From: Ladona fulva
Taxonomy: Eukaryota > Arthropoda > Insecta > Odonata > Libellulidae
Length of the DNA: 64,000 nucleotides
NCBI GenBank assembly: GCA_000376725.2
Contig: KZ312439.1
Span: forward strand, 267,316-331,315
Direction of reading: 5' to 3'
Every line of letters starts with the position of its first letter. Position 1 is the stretch's first letter. The notes beneath the pieces were generated by a model, which had not been told where the DNA came from, ran no database searches, and saw nothing but the letters and a program-made list of their open reading frames with translations. The translations under genes and the position numbers were made by a program. This document shows positions 1-10,296 of the stretch, in pieces.

Positions 1-885
1 ATTGGGCAAAAAGGGTTCGGAAGACCCACCACCGTAAACTTAGCTCGGAATTGCAAATTTAAAAGCTATTAAACCCCGAGAATTCTGAGAATGTCTTCAA
101 GGGACCGGTTTATCATCGAGAGCTTATCAGGCTCGCCGGAACGGTGAGAAATAGGAGCGATAATTGCAGACACGGCTCACAAAATGAAACACGTTAGCAA
201 ACGACACATTGCGGTTGCAGGCATAAGATGAGCAAAATGCAGATGAAGAGTGATGAACTACTTGGACCTTTAGTAAACGTTCCTCCGCTATTAAGCGAGG
301 ACAGATTAATCATCGATGAAACAGGCTATTTCAAGGATATTGCAATTACATTTTTACTCTGCAAAATTAGCTCTACGGAAGGCCTGGAACGATTCTGCAG
401 CATTTAAAATAAACCGAAAGGTAAAAACTAAGGTAAATGAAATAACTAAGTATTCCCATTATTTTCTTTAATGCTATCTGTTTAGATCCTCGACATTATC
501 ATCGGAGCATTATAGATTTTTTAATTATTTTTTTCCTTTTCCTTCTTTCGCAGTTTAATGTGGTGAAAATTTGGCTTTATCTATCGTGACAGGAAAAAAG
601 TTTTTATGTAGATTATTCATAGCAATTAAATTCATCAAACTCAGCGTTCGTCATTGAAAACGAGGAAAACCTCAAACTAGCAAATTGCTGTTCAGATACA
701 ATTGTTAATAGTTCATTGACAACCGAATCCACCGTAGCTTCTACGGGTAATAAAACACTTTGGATTGTATTAGTGCTGAATGTAAGGGAAAACTATGTTT
801 TACACTATCTTCCCTTATTTTTATTTTTTGGTATTTTGCAATTGAAATTAAAAGAAAATATAGCCGAGCGCTTATAATATTTATT
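1..885. other. Non-coding DNA, nothing recognised
   Basis: AT-rich sequence with stops in all frames. I see no gene, RNA gene or clear repeat before the SINE that begins at 886. Confidence 0.5.
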
Positions 886-1005
886 GGGGCTCCCGGATTG
901 CAAAGTGGGTAGCGCGTTCGCGTTTGGTAAAAGGGGTCCTGGGTTCAATTCCCAGAGAAAGCACATGTACGAAAAAACTTCAGGTGTCGAAGTACTGTAT
1001 AAGGC
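886..1005 (+). repeat. tRNA-derived SINE, family 1, copy 1
   Basis: The tRNA-like head has an A-box-like stretch (AAGTGGGTAGCGCGTTCG, about 903-920) and a B box GGTTCAATTCC at 942-952, the two internal RNA polymerase III promoter elements. After the head the sequence runs CACATGTACGAAA, then GTCGAAGTACT. The same head-to-tail order is seen in copies at 2201, 10170 and (reverse strand) 13637, which defines a dispersed family rather than a tRNA gene. No 7 bp acceptor stem closes the head, so it is not a working tRNA. A short open frame across it is a by-product. The 3' end is approximate. Confidence 0.75.
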
Positions 1006-2200
1006 TTCTTTCACTTTTCTTGCCAAAATCTTTTTCAGTTACTCTTTTCCTCTAACGACGATGTACATACTTGATAGGATCGAAAGCACTATTTCATCTT
1101 CGAAATATCTTTATGTTTAATTGTATTTTATCACTAATTCAAAATCTGATCTTTGTGATCGATTTTCTTCAATTTTTATATCTTTCTTCATAAAACAGGA
1201 GATAAGTGATTTAAAATATTAACAAAATGAAATGAAAATAAAAATATTTATAAAACATAGTAAATGATGATTCATCTTATCGTTATTCATTAAATTGTAA
1301 GATGATCTTTCTTAATCTTTGAGGGGCCTACTCCTCCAGTGAACTCTATCTGACTGCTAAAATGTTCGTAAGCCTCGAGAATAACCGTAAACGATGAACG
1401 GAGCTGTATTAAAATAAAGTATTAATATATAAATATTGAATGGCACAGAAGAAATAATTGAAGGGGGAAAAACAAAAACTGAAATCTTGTTGATGACTTT
1501 AACGAAAAAGTAACTTTAGTTTTTGCTACGAATTGAGAAACTACATATTGGAAATTTAAACTCATGAGACACAACTTGAACAAGTAAGGCTTTAAGACCA
1601 CGAAATATCATCTCTCGGAATGGGAATAAGCAGTATTTCAAATAAATTGAACAACGACGCCAACACTTCTGAAGGTCCTTACAAAGGAAGATGAGACGTG
1701 ATATCCTTCTTGGTTTTTCCTCCTCTAATTGGCCTACTTCCCTCGCAAGTCTCCAATTAGTGGCAAAGACAAATTAAGAGATTCTCTAAAAATAGTAAAA
1801 TCACGCAGCTGAGGTCAATACGTAAAAATATTGATAAACCCAAATATCTTGTCTTGATCTTGATGGGAAAAGTATTGAAGGGAATATTATATAATGATTA
1901 TATTGATTATGATGGGAAAAGTATTCAAGTTGCCAAAGTCTTTTGAATAGTTGAGTTAAAATACAAAATGGAAGTGGTGGGAAATAAATGGTGAAAGGAC
2001 GATGGCAAAATCTAAGTAATTTCGGTAACTCCGTTACAATTCCCGATACTTCTACATACTTCCGATTTCAATACTATTTCTGTTTCCTTCATTGAATAAA
2101 ATTAATTATTTTTAATTACTATTGATTTGATTTGTAGAAAAATGCAAAGTATATTTATTTAAATCATCTAAGTAACCGTCTATCACATCTGAAACTTAAA
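1006..2200. other. Non-coding DNA, nothing recognised
   Basis: AT-rich, with no open frame of note and no repeat that I can tie to another part of the window. Confidence 0.5.
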
Positions 2201-2330
2201 GGGCTCCCGAAAGCCAAGTGGGCAACGCGTTCGACTTCAGTGAAAGCGGCACCGGGCTCGATTCCTGGTGAGGCTCACGTGCGAAATGACCTAAGCTGTC
2301 GAAACACTTTTAAAAATACTACCACTATAC
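2201..2330 (+). repeat. tRNA-derived SINE, family 1, copy 2
   Basis: Starts GGGCTCCCGAAAGCCAAGTG, close to the start of copy 1 (GGGGCTCCCGGATTGCAAAG). The A-box region is GGGCAACGCGTTCG and the B box is GGCTCGATTCC at 2255-2265. The 3' body runs CTCACGTGCGAAATGACC, GTCGAAACACTTTT, then AATACTACCACTATA. This copy and the reverse-strand copy at 13637-13764 share the tail ACTTTTAAnAATACTACCACT, which gives the best view of the family body. Confidence 0.78.
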
Positions 2331-3154
2331 TAACAAAACAATTGCATTCTATCCAGCAAGAACAATAACAATTAATTATGAGAAATCTCAGTCTTGCCCA
2401 ACAACCAATTTATCTCGTGTCGTTTCTAAATCATCGTAGCACTCAGCCGTCGCGGACCAAATCGTCGTGGGACCAAAATTCCGGGTGCCGTGTGAAATTA
2501 GTATGTCAGCTTTACAGTCACCACGTTTCTCGGAAATAAGGAATGCTCTTGATGAAATCTTAATAAGACCCGTCTTTGAAAGACGTCAATTGTTTTTATC
2601 TATCGAATTAAAACATCGGGCTCAGTCATCAAAGAAATGTTAATAGTTGTAACATGCTCTTAAGAACGTTTCTTTTTCGAAGATTTTGTATTCTCCGTAT
2701 CCTCTTGGCAGTAAATAAAAATAATGGATAAAGCCTAGGAAATAATCAGGTGAACGCGTTGCATATTTGAAGCGGAAGTAGGATGAACCTTTTATACCCT
2801 CATTAAATTTGATTATGCATAGTTTTTCGCCAAAATCTCGTCAGATTGTTCGTCCTGAGATTCCCATATACGTACGCAGCCCCTATTCTTATCCGTTCGG
2901 GTGAACGCTTCGACTGTAGAGTTACGCAGGAATACGGATTTTCGAATTTCCCGACATTAAGCACATCTAGGCAACGCCCTCACCCATCCCCGATGGGCTG
3001 TTCCCCCCCCCACCTGACACTGTTGTCAGAGTGCACTGTAAAGTCCTCAGCACAGTTAGTTTCTATATCTCCCGCTCCGTCTTTCGGCGAGGTGCTGCGT
3101 TAATTTAGGCCAGCAGTGTACCACTACTTTGCATAAGTGGTCGATCCCACTATT
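2331..3154. other. Non-coding DNA, nothing recognised
   Basis: No recognisable gene. An 85-codon open frame at 2846-3103 runs through a C-rich stretch (run of C at 3004-3011) and resembles no protein I know. Confidence 0.45.
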
Positions 3155-3840
3155 TCAATTTAAGCTTAGAATTCGGAAATTAAGCGGTCTTATCATAATT
3201 TGAGCAAAGTCTTTAGAAAACAAAGGGATGCCATCATAATTGAACTCATCATATTATTAAGCAATCCTATCATTCATGTTTATCTATCTATTCAAGTTCT
3301 ATCATCATTTAAGCTAACTTATCATTAAATTAAGTCATTCTATTATAAATAAAGTTAACGTATCATGAAACTAAGCGGTCCTACTATAAATCAAGATTTC
3401 ATGCCATAAAAGTAAGTGATTCTATCATAATTTAAGCATAGTTTTCAGAAGAGTAGTCGGTCCTATCAATACAAACGATATTATAAATAACTTAGCGTTT
3501 TTATCATAATTTGTGCTTACTTTTCACAAAACTAAGCGGTCTTTCCATAATTTAAGCTAACTTTTCATAAAACTAAGTACTCCTATAGTATTTCATTCCT
3601 TCTTATTAGAAAAATAAGCGGTTCCATTAATATCTAAGTTCCCTCAACATGAATCAAAGCAAACCCATCATAAACTTTACGATTTCATCATAAAACTAAG
3701 CGATCGCATCATAAAACTAAGCGATCGCATCATAAATCAACCTAAGTCTTCACTAAGCAAAGTTAATCTATCATAGACCATTATGGACCGGCTGTGGTCA
3801 TTGCTAATTACGCGAACTCATCATAAACTAAGAATTTTTA
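3155..3840. repeat. Degenerate AT-rich minisatellite
   Basis: Dozens of diverged repeats of words such as TATCATAATTTAAGC, CATAAAACTAAGCGGTC and AAGCGATCGCATCATAAAAC. At about 3688-3740 two 21 bp units (AAGCGATCGCATCATAAAACT) follow one another exactly. Elsewhere the units have decayed and vary in length. The pattern is what remains of an old tandem array with one recently re-duplicated pair. No coding potential. Confidence 0.7.
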
Positions 3841-4178
3841 AATCAACAGCTTCTAAAAAACTTTCTAGCCCTTTCTAAGCAAGATTGTGCATTACAGAGA
3901 CATTTACATTTGTAAGTAAAAATCAATGTTGTCATACGTTTTTATTTACTTACTAGTAAACATGATGGGACTTAATTTAGTTTAAAAATATATCTGTTAT
4001 CGTATATATCTGGTCTTCCTAAGCACAAAAAAATTCTGTGTAAGATCATAATAACTAAATATATTTCTTATCAAATAAATTATTTATAATATTTATTCTA
4101 CTGTTTTCAAGTCATGAAATTACGTGAATTTCTTTTAAAAATTATAAGAACTGATTATCCCCGTGCACTTATATGGGA
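3841..4178. other. Non-coding DNA up to the contig join
   Basis: AT-rich. Nothing recognised between the minisatellite and the n at 4179. Confidence 0.45.
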
Positions 4179-4179
4179 N
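4179..4179. other. Ambiguous base, probable contig join
   Basis: Single n. A long direct repeat begins on the next base (4180), so the n probably marks an assembly join rather than one uncertain base. Confidence 0.7.
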
Positions 4180-4894
4180 AACCAAAGTTTAATGAATCTC
4201 TTCCACTCTACACGGAGAGGTAAGAACCATTAAGAAAAATGAAATACGTAAATGGGTAAACATGGAAAAGTACACCTTCAATTCCAAAACGGAGGCTTTT
4301 AATTGGAGATTATTCGCAGACCCATAACATGTCTAAAGAGAATTATGTGCGCAGTTCAAGGTGTCTCTTTTCAATAAAAACGCCATAAATATGGCGATTG
4401 TGAGAGATTCTTAAAAATGAAGGAAAGCAAGAAAAAATCGCATTATTTTTCAGTATTTCCTCAAATTCCGAATATAAGAATAACAGTGAAATTAAGAGAC
4501 AGTAACAACTATTGGAGGCAATTGATAATTAATTTCAAGTAAATCAGAGAATATATTAATAGGAAAATATGCTAGGCAGTTTAAGTTGTCCAGACAACGA
4601 GTTTATTCCGTAAAAAATTGTAACCACGCGTCACATATATTGGTGATTCTATTTAAATGTCAATATTGAAAAAATAAATAAATTACACATTTGAAATATT
4701 TAAAATCCGTCCTCAAATATGTTCACCATAAGTTGCAAAAACTAATAAACATTATAAAGAATTTATCTGATATTTAACTTCATAAAAACAGAGAGTTAGC
4801 ATGTGAACTCAAATCCTCATTATATCAACTTGACGATACCGAAATATCTCTACATTTATTTATAATAAATTGCGATATAAGATCGAAAATAACT
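4180..4894 (+). repeat. 715 bp direct repeat, left copy
   Basis: Matches 7209-7923 at a constant offset of 3029 bp. The one difference I noted is near the end (GATCGAAAATAAC here, GATCGATAATAAC there). The left edge is next to the n at 4179. It lacks the TG...CA ends of an LTR, and there is no tRNA-primer-like site just inside. No coding potential. It may be a real tandem unit of 3029 bp or an assembly product. Confidence 0.9.
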
Positions 4895-7208
4895 GCGGTG
4901 ACATATCCTAGATAATCTTGCTCATCAGAATGAAGTAAAGGCTGTTTAGAAGGAATTTTCTTTTGTTACAATATCTAATTTTATACGTTATGTATGTCTA
5001 TATGTACATATGCATGCTTGAAGAATCACAGAACCGAAAACTAATTAAAACCTTGGGAAATTCGAACTCCGCGCGTAATTAATTAAGCTTAAAACAAGCC
5101 CATGCCAAGATTTTCCATTTAAACTAACTATAGTGAAGTTTTCGGAAATGTCAAATAATTCATAATATTCCATTTTGAAATCAATGTGAAGGAAATAATA
5201 TTTCTTCGTCGCTGTTAATGCAGTGGGACTGAAGAATGCCTAACTGAATCTCTCTCTGAAAGCTCTCAGTGATTCGTCCGTAATACCAAAGAATTCGTAA
5301 TCAACGGGTCTACATCATAGAGAGAGAGAGAGAGTCAGATTATCATTTAATAGATTCTTTCAAATATCTAGTATGAGTAATATTATAGTATTTGCATTAT
5401 TGAGTAGCAATTCTTCCTAAATGAAACATACCTCGAAAGAATTACAATTAATTATTATGGAATCGCTTCCTGTAAAACCATAACTTGTTATGTGACAAAA
5501 CGTTTTTGTAATATCTCCAAGCTTCCATTTTAATTGCTAGATGTCCTAAATGAAGTCCCAATTCACTCAAAGTTTCCTTCAATGTATTACTAGACTGAAC
5601 GAGATCCGTTAATTCTGAATTATATAAATGAATATTCTTAGATGAGATAGAAATTGATAATTATAAACGCTTAAATCCGAAAACAAATTGTATTCCTAAC
5701 ACAGTATTCGATTTTCGCTTCCTTTAGCATCACTTTACTGGAGTTTCTTATCTACCTAGTTAGTCTCCAATGCGTAAACCTGTAAATGTTCTTACTCCTG
5801 GACTTGATGTGATATATACTATGATAGACGGATAGAGCGACCAGCTGAGAAGCGAGAACTCAGTTATCTCACCGCTGGAGAAGAAGGTGAAAGAAAGGCC
5901 CCTGTAAGAGACATCTGCTTTTATAGGCCTCAAACGAGGCTAGGGACGAGAGATGCATGACGTCAATCGCCCCCACAGAGCAGGTGGTTAATGCATAGAG
6001 ATGCACTTCTATCTAAACTACGGGAACATAATACTGCCTCCAATGCATTAAAATTTTAATTGGCAGAAAAGAACAGCAACTTGTTTAAAGAAATTCAGGT
6101 CTTACTGACCGTAAATTCATTGCCATTAGAGTTTTCGTTACTTGTCTCGAAATACAAGGCCAGATGATGCTGAATTGCAAAGTTTAAAAAGCTATTGGAT
6201 TAATAGACGTATGTTAGAATGAAATTCAGCTTAAAAAAACTATTTCTGCTAGAAAGATTGCCTCATTTCTATGATAGATTAGTTTCATTTAAAAATTAAG
6301 ACTCACACACGTGATTCCGGAGTTAAGAGGAAAGTATCAGAGTACTCACAATGTGATGTCTCCCTCAGGATTTCAAGTCTCTGTACTCAGCTGTAAAAAA
6401 GGAATACAATAATTAGTATAGAAGTTTACTCTTATAGAATACATAAATATTGCATTGCATCCTGTTTTGGAATTGTAATATAAAATATCACAGGTTAGCC
6501 TTTTTAAGAAAGCTCCAATGCATAGTTAATTTGATTCAAATAATTCTATGGCAAAATTAACTTTTTAATGATTCACAAGCTGATATTTAACTAAAAAGAA
6601 CATAAAATTATACCCATTTTTATGTAAATCACCTTTGTTACTAGCATAATCTATGAAGTCTGCAGTTAATTTATTTAGAAATTTAGAAAAAAAGACGATA
6701 GTTTACATAGTAACGTAATGGCATGATAGTAATCAGCAGACAGTTAACAGTTCCCATCTCGTGAGCTAAATTGCAAGACAAAATCATACAATTGGGGCTA
6801 AATTCATAGAATATATCATAATTAGATATTACAGATGTGTCATCACTCTCTTGTATAGGATAAATCACGTCACGAATAATGCAGATTTGTATACTGAAGT
6901 AAGGTATTAAGCAGCTTATCTAAGGAAAAATTCAACTGAAGTTTATGTAAGAAATAATGTTATGGTACAGGTGTTTAATATTGATGGAACAATTACTATA
7001 TATTTAATTTTGAAGATGACTGAAGTTGTGGAATTTATGTATATTTTTGTTTTCATAAAATTAAACGTCATTTCGGGTGGAAAGTAAGTTGGAAAATCTT
7101 ATTCGTCAGCTGGCCAAACTGAAAAAATTTCGCCAGTGTTTAAGTTACGAGTGGCTTTAAATCATTGAAAGTGTGATTGTTAAAGATAAAAAGTCTAAAG
7201 TGACATCA
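4895..7208. other. Unique stretch between the 715 bp repeats
   Basis: About 2.3 kb of AT-rich sequence with a (GA)8 microsatellite at 5319-5334. The longest open frame is 61 codons on the reverse strand (6683-6868) and is unrecognised. No retroelement protein is visible, which argues against the flanking repeats being LTRs of an autonomous element. Confidence 0.55.
5319..5334. repeat. (GA)8 microsatellite
   Basis: Sixteen bases of uninterrupted AG dinucleotide. Confidence 0.9.
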
Positions 7209-7923
7209 AACCAAAGTTTAATGAATCTCTTCCACTCTACACGGAGAGGTAAGAACCATTAAGAAAAATGAAATACGTAAATGGGTAAACATGGAAAAGT
7301 ACACCTTCAATTCCAAAACGGAGGCTTTTAATTGGAGATTATTCGCAGACCCATAACATGTCTAAAGAGAATTATGTGCGCAGTTCAAGGTGTCTCTTTT
7401 CAATAAAAACGCCATAAATATGGCGATTGTGAGAGATTCTTAAAAATGAAGGAAAGCAAGAAAAAATCGCATTATTTTTCAGTATTTCCTCAAATTCCGA
7501 ATATAAGAATAACAGTGAAATTAAGAGACAGTAACAACTATTGGAGGCAATTGATAATTAATTTCAAGTAAATCAGAGAATATATTAATAGGAAAATATG
7601 CTAGGCAGTTTAAGTTGTCCAGACAACGAGTTTATTCCGTAAAAAATTGTAACCACGCGTCACATATATTGGTGATTCTATTTAAATGTCAATATTGAAA
7701 AAATAAATAAATTACACATTTGAAATATTTAAAATCCGTCCTCAAATATGTTCACCATAAGTTGCAAAAACTAATAAACATTATAAAGAATTTATCTGAT
7801 ATTTAACTTCATAAAAACAGAGAGTTAGCATGTGAACTCAAATCCTCATTATATCAACTTGACGATACCGAAATATCTCTACATTTATTTATAATAAATT
7901 GCGATATAAGATCGATAATAACT
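7209..7923 (+). repeat. 715 bp direct repeat, right copy
   Basis: Second copy of 4180-4894, ending exactly at the n at 7924. The whole inter-join piece therefore starts and ends with the same sequence, as expected when an assembler linearises a circular or tandem path. Confidence 0.9.
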
Positions 7924-7924
7924 N
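7924..7924. other. Ambiguous base, probable contig join
   Basis: Single n directly after the right copy of the 715 bp repeat. Confidence 0.7.
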
Positions 7925-8103
7925 GGACTAGGCCCACCTGCGCAGTAGACTACTGAGTGAGTGCCTTCCTAACGCGAATGAGCTTTAGTAATCACTACAG
8001 TTATATTTTTTCTAAACATCATAGTCGCAAAATATCAATTGGTACCATCTAAATAAAAGATTCTCAATTCTAGTCGCAGAAATTGGTATAGAATACAGTA
8101 AAA

Positions 8104-8143
8104 ATGACTGGGACTCGAAACCCTGGGTTCGAGTCCCAGTCAT
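8104..8143. repeat. Perfect 16 bp hairpin with tRNA B-box core
   Basis: Two perfectly complementary 16 bp arms (ATGACTGGGACTCGAA and its complement) enclose the 8-base loop ACCCTGGG. The right arm with the loop reads GGGTTCGAGTCCCAG, which matches a tRNA T-arm / pol III B box. There is no A box or cloverleaf around it, so it is not a tRNA gene. It is probably a piece of a tRNA-derived repeat or the centre of a small inverted element. Confidence 0.7.
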
Positions 8144-8339
8144 GTTATGTCATATTGTCGCTATTTTTCACACTTGCTATTCCTTTAGGATCAGCCGCAG
8201 GACTTAATCCTGCAAAGTATTCAAACCTTTCCTTAATACTTGAAGAATAGAGTTGAAATTTATTCTTCAGTTACATACATTTTTATTTAACATTTAAATC
8301 ATGTTGTCATTTTAAAATAATAAAAAATCTCTTCCAATT

Positions 8340-8384
8340 CCTTCGCCGAGCTATCTTTCGCCGAGTTGTCCTTCGCCAAGTTGA
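8340..8384. repeat. Three 15 bp tandem units
   Basis: Three consecutive 15-mers, CCTTCGCCGAGCTAT, CTTTCGCCGAGTTGT and CCTTCGCCAAGTTGA, differ by only a few bases. They fall inside a 69-codon reverse-strand open frame that I do not believe is a gene. Confidence 0.65.
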
Positions 8385-10169
8385 CAGCGAACCCTGTTCA
8401 ACACCTACTTGAGCGAAATAACATGATATTGTAACCAACAAAGTCAAATAAATTTTAACACATAACTGTGTTGTAATAAATTCGATAACACTCAACCACG
8501 ACATTGATAGTGCCAAACATTCCTATTTAAATTACTAAAGTAAAAATAATATTTTTTTAATATTTGAGTTTGATGCTACTTGTACATTAAGTACAAAGCG
8601 CAGCTATGCTCTCTAAAGAGATGAGTTACTGGAGAATATAGATCGGAAAAGCGTGCATTTATGTCTATTTTAAATTCCACATTCAATTACTATTTTCCCC
8701 AAATTAGATTATCCTCTTTGTATTTGTGACATATTTGTTTATAATTAATATCTTTGTATAGTATTCCCCATATTATAACCAATAAACTGTGGCCACTAAG
8801 TGAATCACTTGTCATTGGGATGACCTTCGAGTCAGTATGTTACAAGATCAGCTACCTGTTCAAATAATTTCTGGGAAAGTCATAAATAAGTATTAAAAAA
8901 TCAATAAAATCAGCCCACGAAATATAAGAAAGTTTAAATTGTATATATTCCTCTACGATGATTAGATATATAATAATCGTAATTTATACAGCATTGTAAA
9001 AACTTAAAGAAATATCTACTTCTATGATCATTGTCAAATTTTTCTGCTCTGTTCAGATGACAAGGATTTTAAACTTACATGCGCAAGTAATTTTGTTTCA
9101 AATTAATCGCTGAAGCTAATTCTAGAGCTTCAACTAAGTGCGTATCTAAAACTTATTTACTTGGTTATTTTAATTGCTTTGCCTTGAATATTGTATATTT
9201 CTGCTAAGGAAAATAAAATTTTAGTGCATACAAAACTGGAAATAAAATAACTAGACTAAAAATTTCTTTTCCCTAAAAATAGAATTTTTAGAAAGGAAAC
9301 GGAAGGAGGAAATGAAAGAGAGGAGCGGAAATGAAAGTGAAAGATGAATTGGTGAGGGAGGGAGAGATGGAGAAAGACACTGCAGAAGGGGAAATTTATG
9401 AAATTAGGATTGAATGTTGTCGCAGAACAGCAAATCGCGGAAGTAGGATAAAGATAGGATAATAGAATACCGGGATTGGCGTTAAGAATGAGAAATGTGA
9501 TGATGATATTCTTGATAGAACAGATGAGAAAAAATGGAGCTGGCTGTGAATTTGAGCAGGAAATGGGTATAAATGGAGAAAAATATCGTAATCGTGGCGC
9601 TGATAAAATTTCATTTGATGGAAAGACGGGGAAAACGCACAAACCACTACCTACACCGCGTGTTTCGTATCTATCGAATGATCCTTAAAAACCAGAGATG
9701 GCCAAAATTTATTCTTACATTCAAAATGAACTCAGTTCCAAAGAATATTTTAGCCATTTCATGAACACTTCGCATACGGAAATATTCCTTTAACAGAGTT
9801 CACTAAAATCAAACCAAGAATTTTGATTTTATCCTTTGTAGCTGTTGTAGTAAGTTTTCTCTAGTGTTATCTGTCTAAAAATTCAGCACCGCGCTTAAGG
9901 TATTTCAGGTTTTGATAAGCGCTACGTTACGCGACGTTATTACCTTAGAACACTCCATGAGGTTAAAATTTTACTCTCATGGAGTGCTTTAATATTAATA
10001 ATTACCACAAATTTACACCTGACTCTGTATCGTTTTGTATCTTAACAAAAAGTAGGAAATATTGTCTAAGGAAAATATCAGCATTATATAAAATTTTAGA
10101 GGAGTTATTAGGATTGGAATCAGGTACATATAACCTGAATTTAAGTACACTACTATAGGATATTCTATC
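8385..10169. other. Non-coding DNA with one short hairpin
   Basis: Purine-rich around 9290-9400. Overlapping short open frames on both strands at 9256-9764 are unrecognised and compositionally driven. At 9951-9986 there is a perfect 11 bp inverted repeat (CACTCCATGAG / CTCATGGAGTG). The same word recurs in the MITE-like element at 50190-50334. Confidence 0.5.
9951..9986. repeat. 11 bp inverted repeat CACTCCATGAG
   Basis: The arms CACTCCATGAG and CTCATGGAGTG flank 14 bases. The sequence resembles the inner hairpins of the element at 50190, so it may be the remnant of a related element. That link is an inference from one short shared word. Confidence 0.45.
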
Positions 10170-10296
10170 TGCGAAGTGGTAACTCAAATGGGTTGCTTGT
10201 TTGCTTTTAAATAGTAGAAGCGATTGGGGTTCAATTCCCTGTGGGAATCCATGCATGCAAAATGACCTCAAAGCACTTTTAATAATACTATACTAT
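10170..10296 (+). repeat. tRNA-derived SINE, family 1, copy 3 (diverged)
   Basis: Head AAGTGGTAACTC...GGGTTGCTTGTTTGC with B box GGTTCAATTCC at 10228-10238, then GTGGGAATCCATGCATGC, AAATGACCTCAAAGCACTTT and AATAATACTATACTA. Order and wording match copies at 2201 and 13637, with more substitutions and an altered anticodon-arm region. Confidence 0.68.

Noticed and set aside
886..960. Functional tRNA gene
   Set aside because: No closing acceptor stem and a poor anticodon arm. Three related copies with a common tail show a SINE.
4180..7923. LTR retrotransposon with 715 bp LTRs
   Set aside because: No TG...CA ends, no primer-binding or polypurine site, no gag-pol coding remains inside, and both outer edges lie at n characters.
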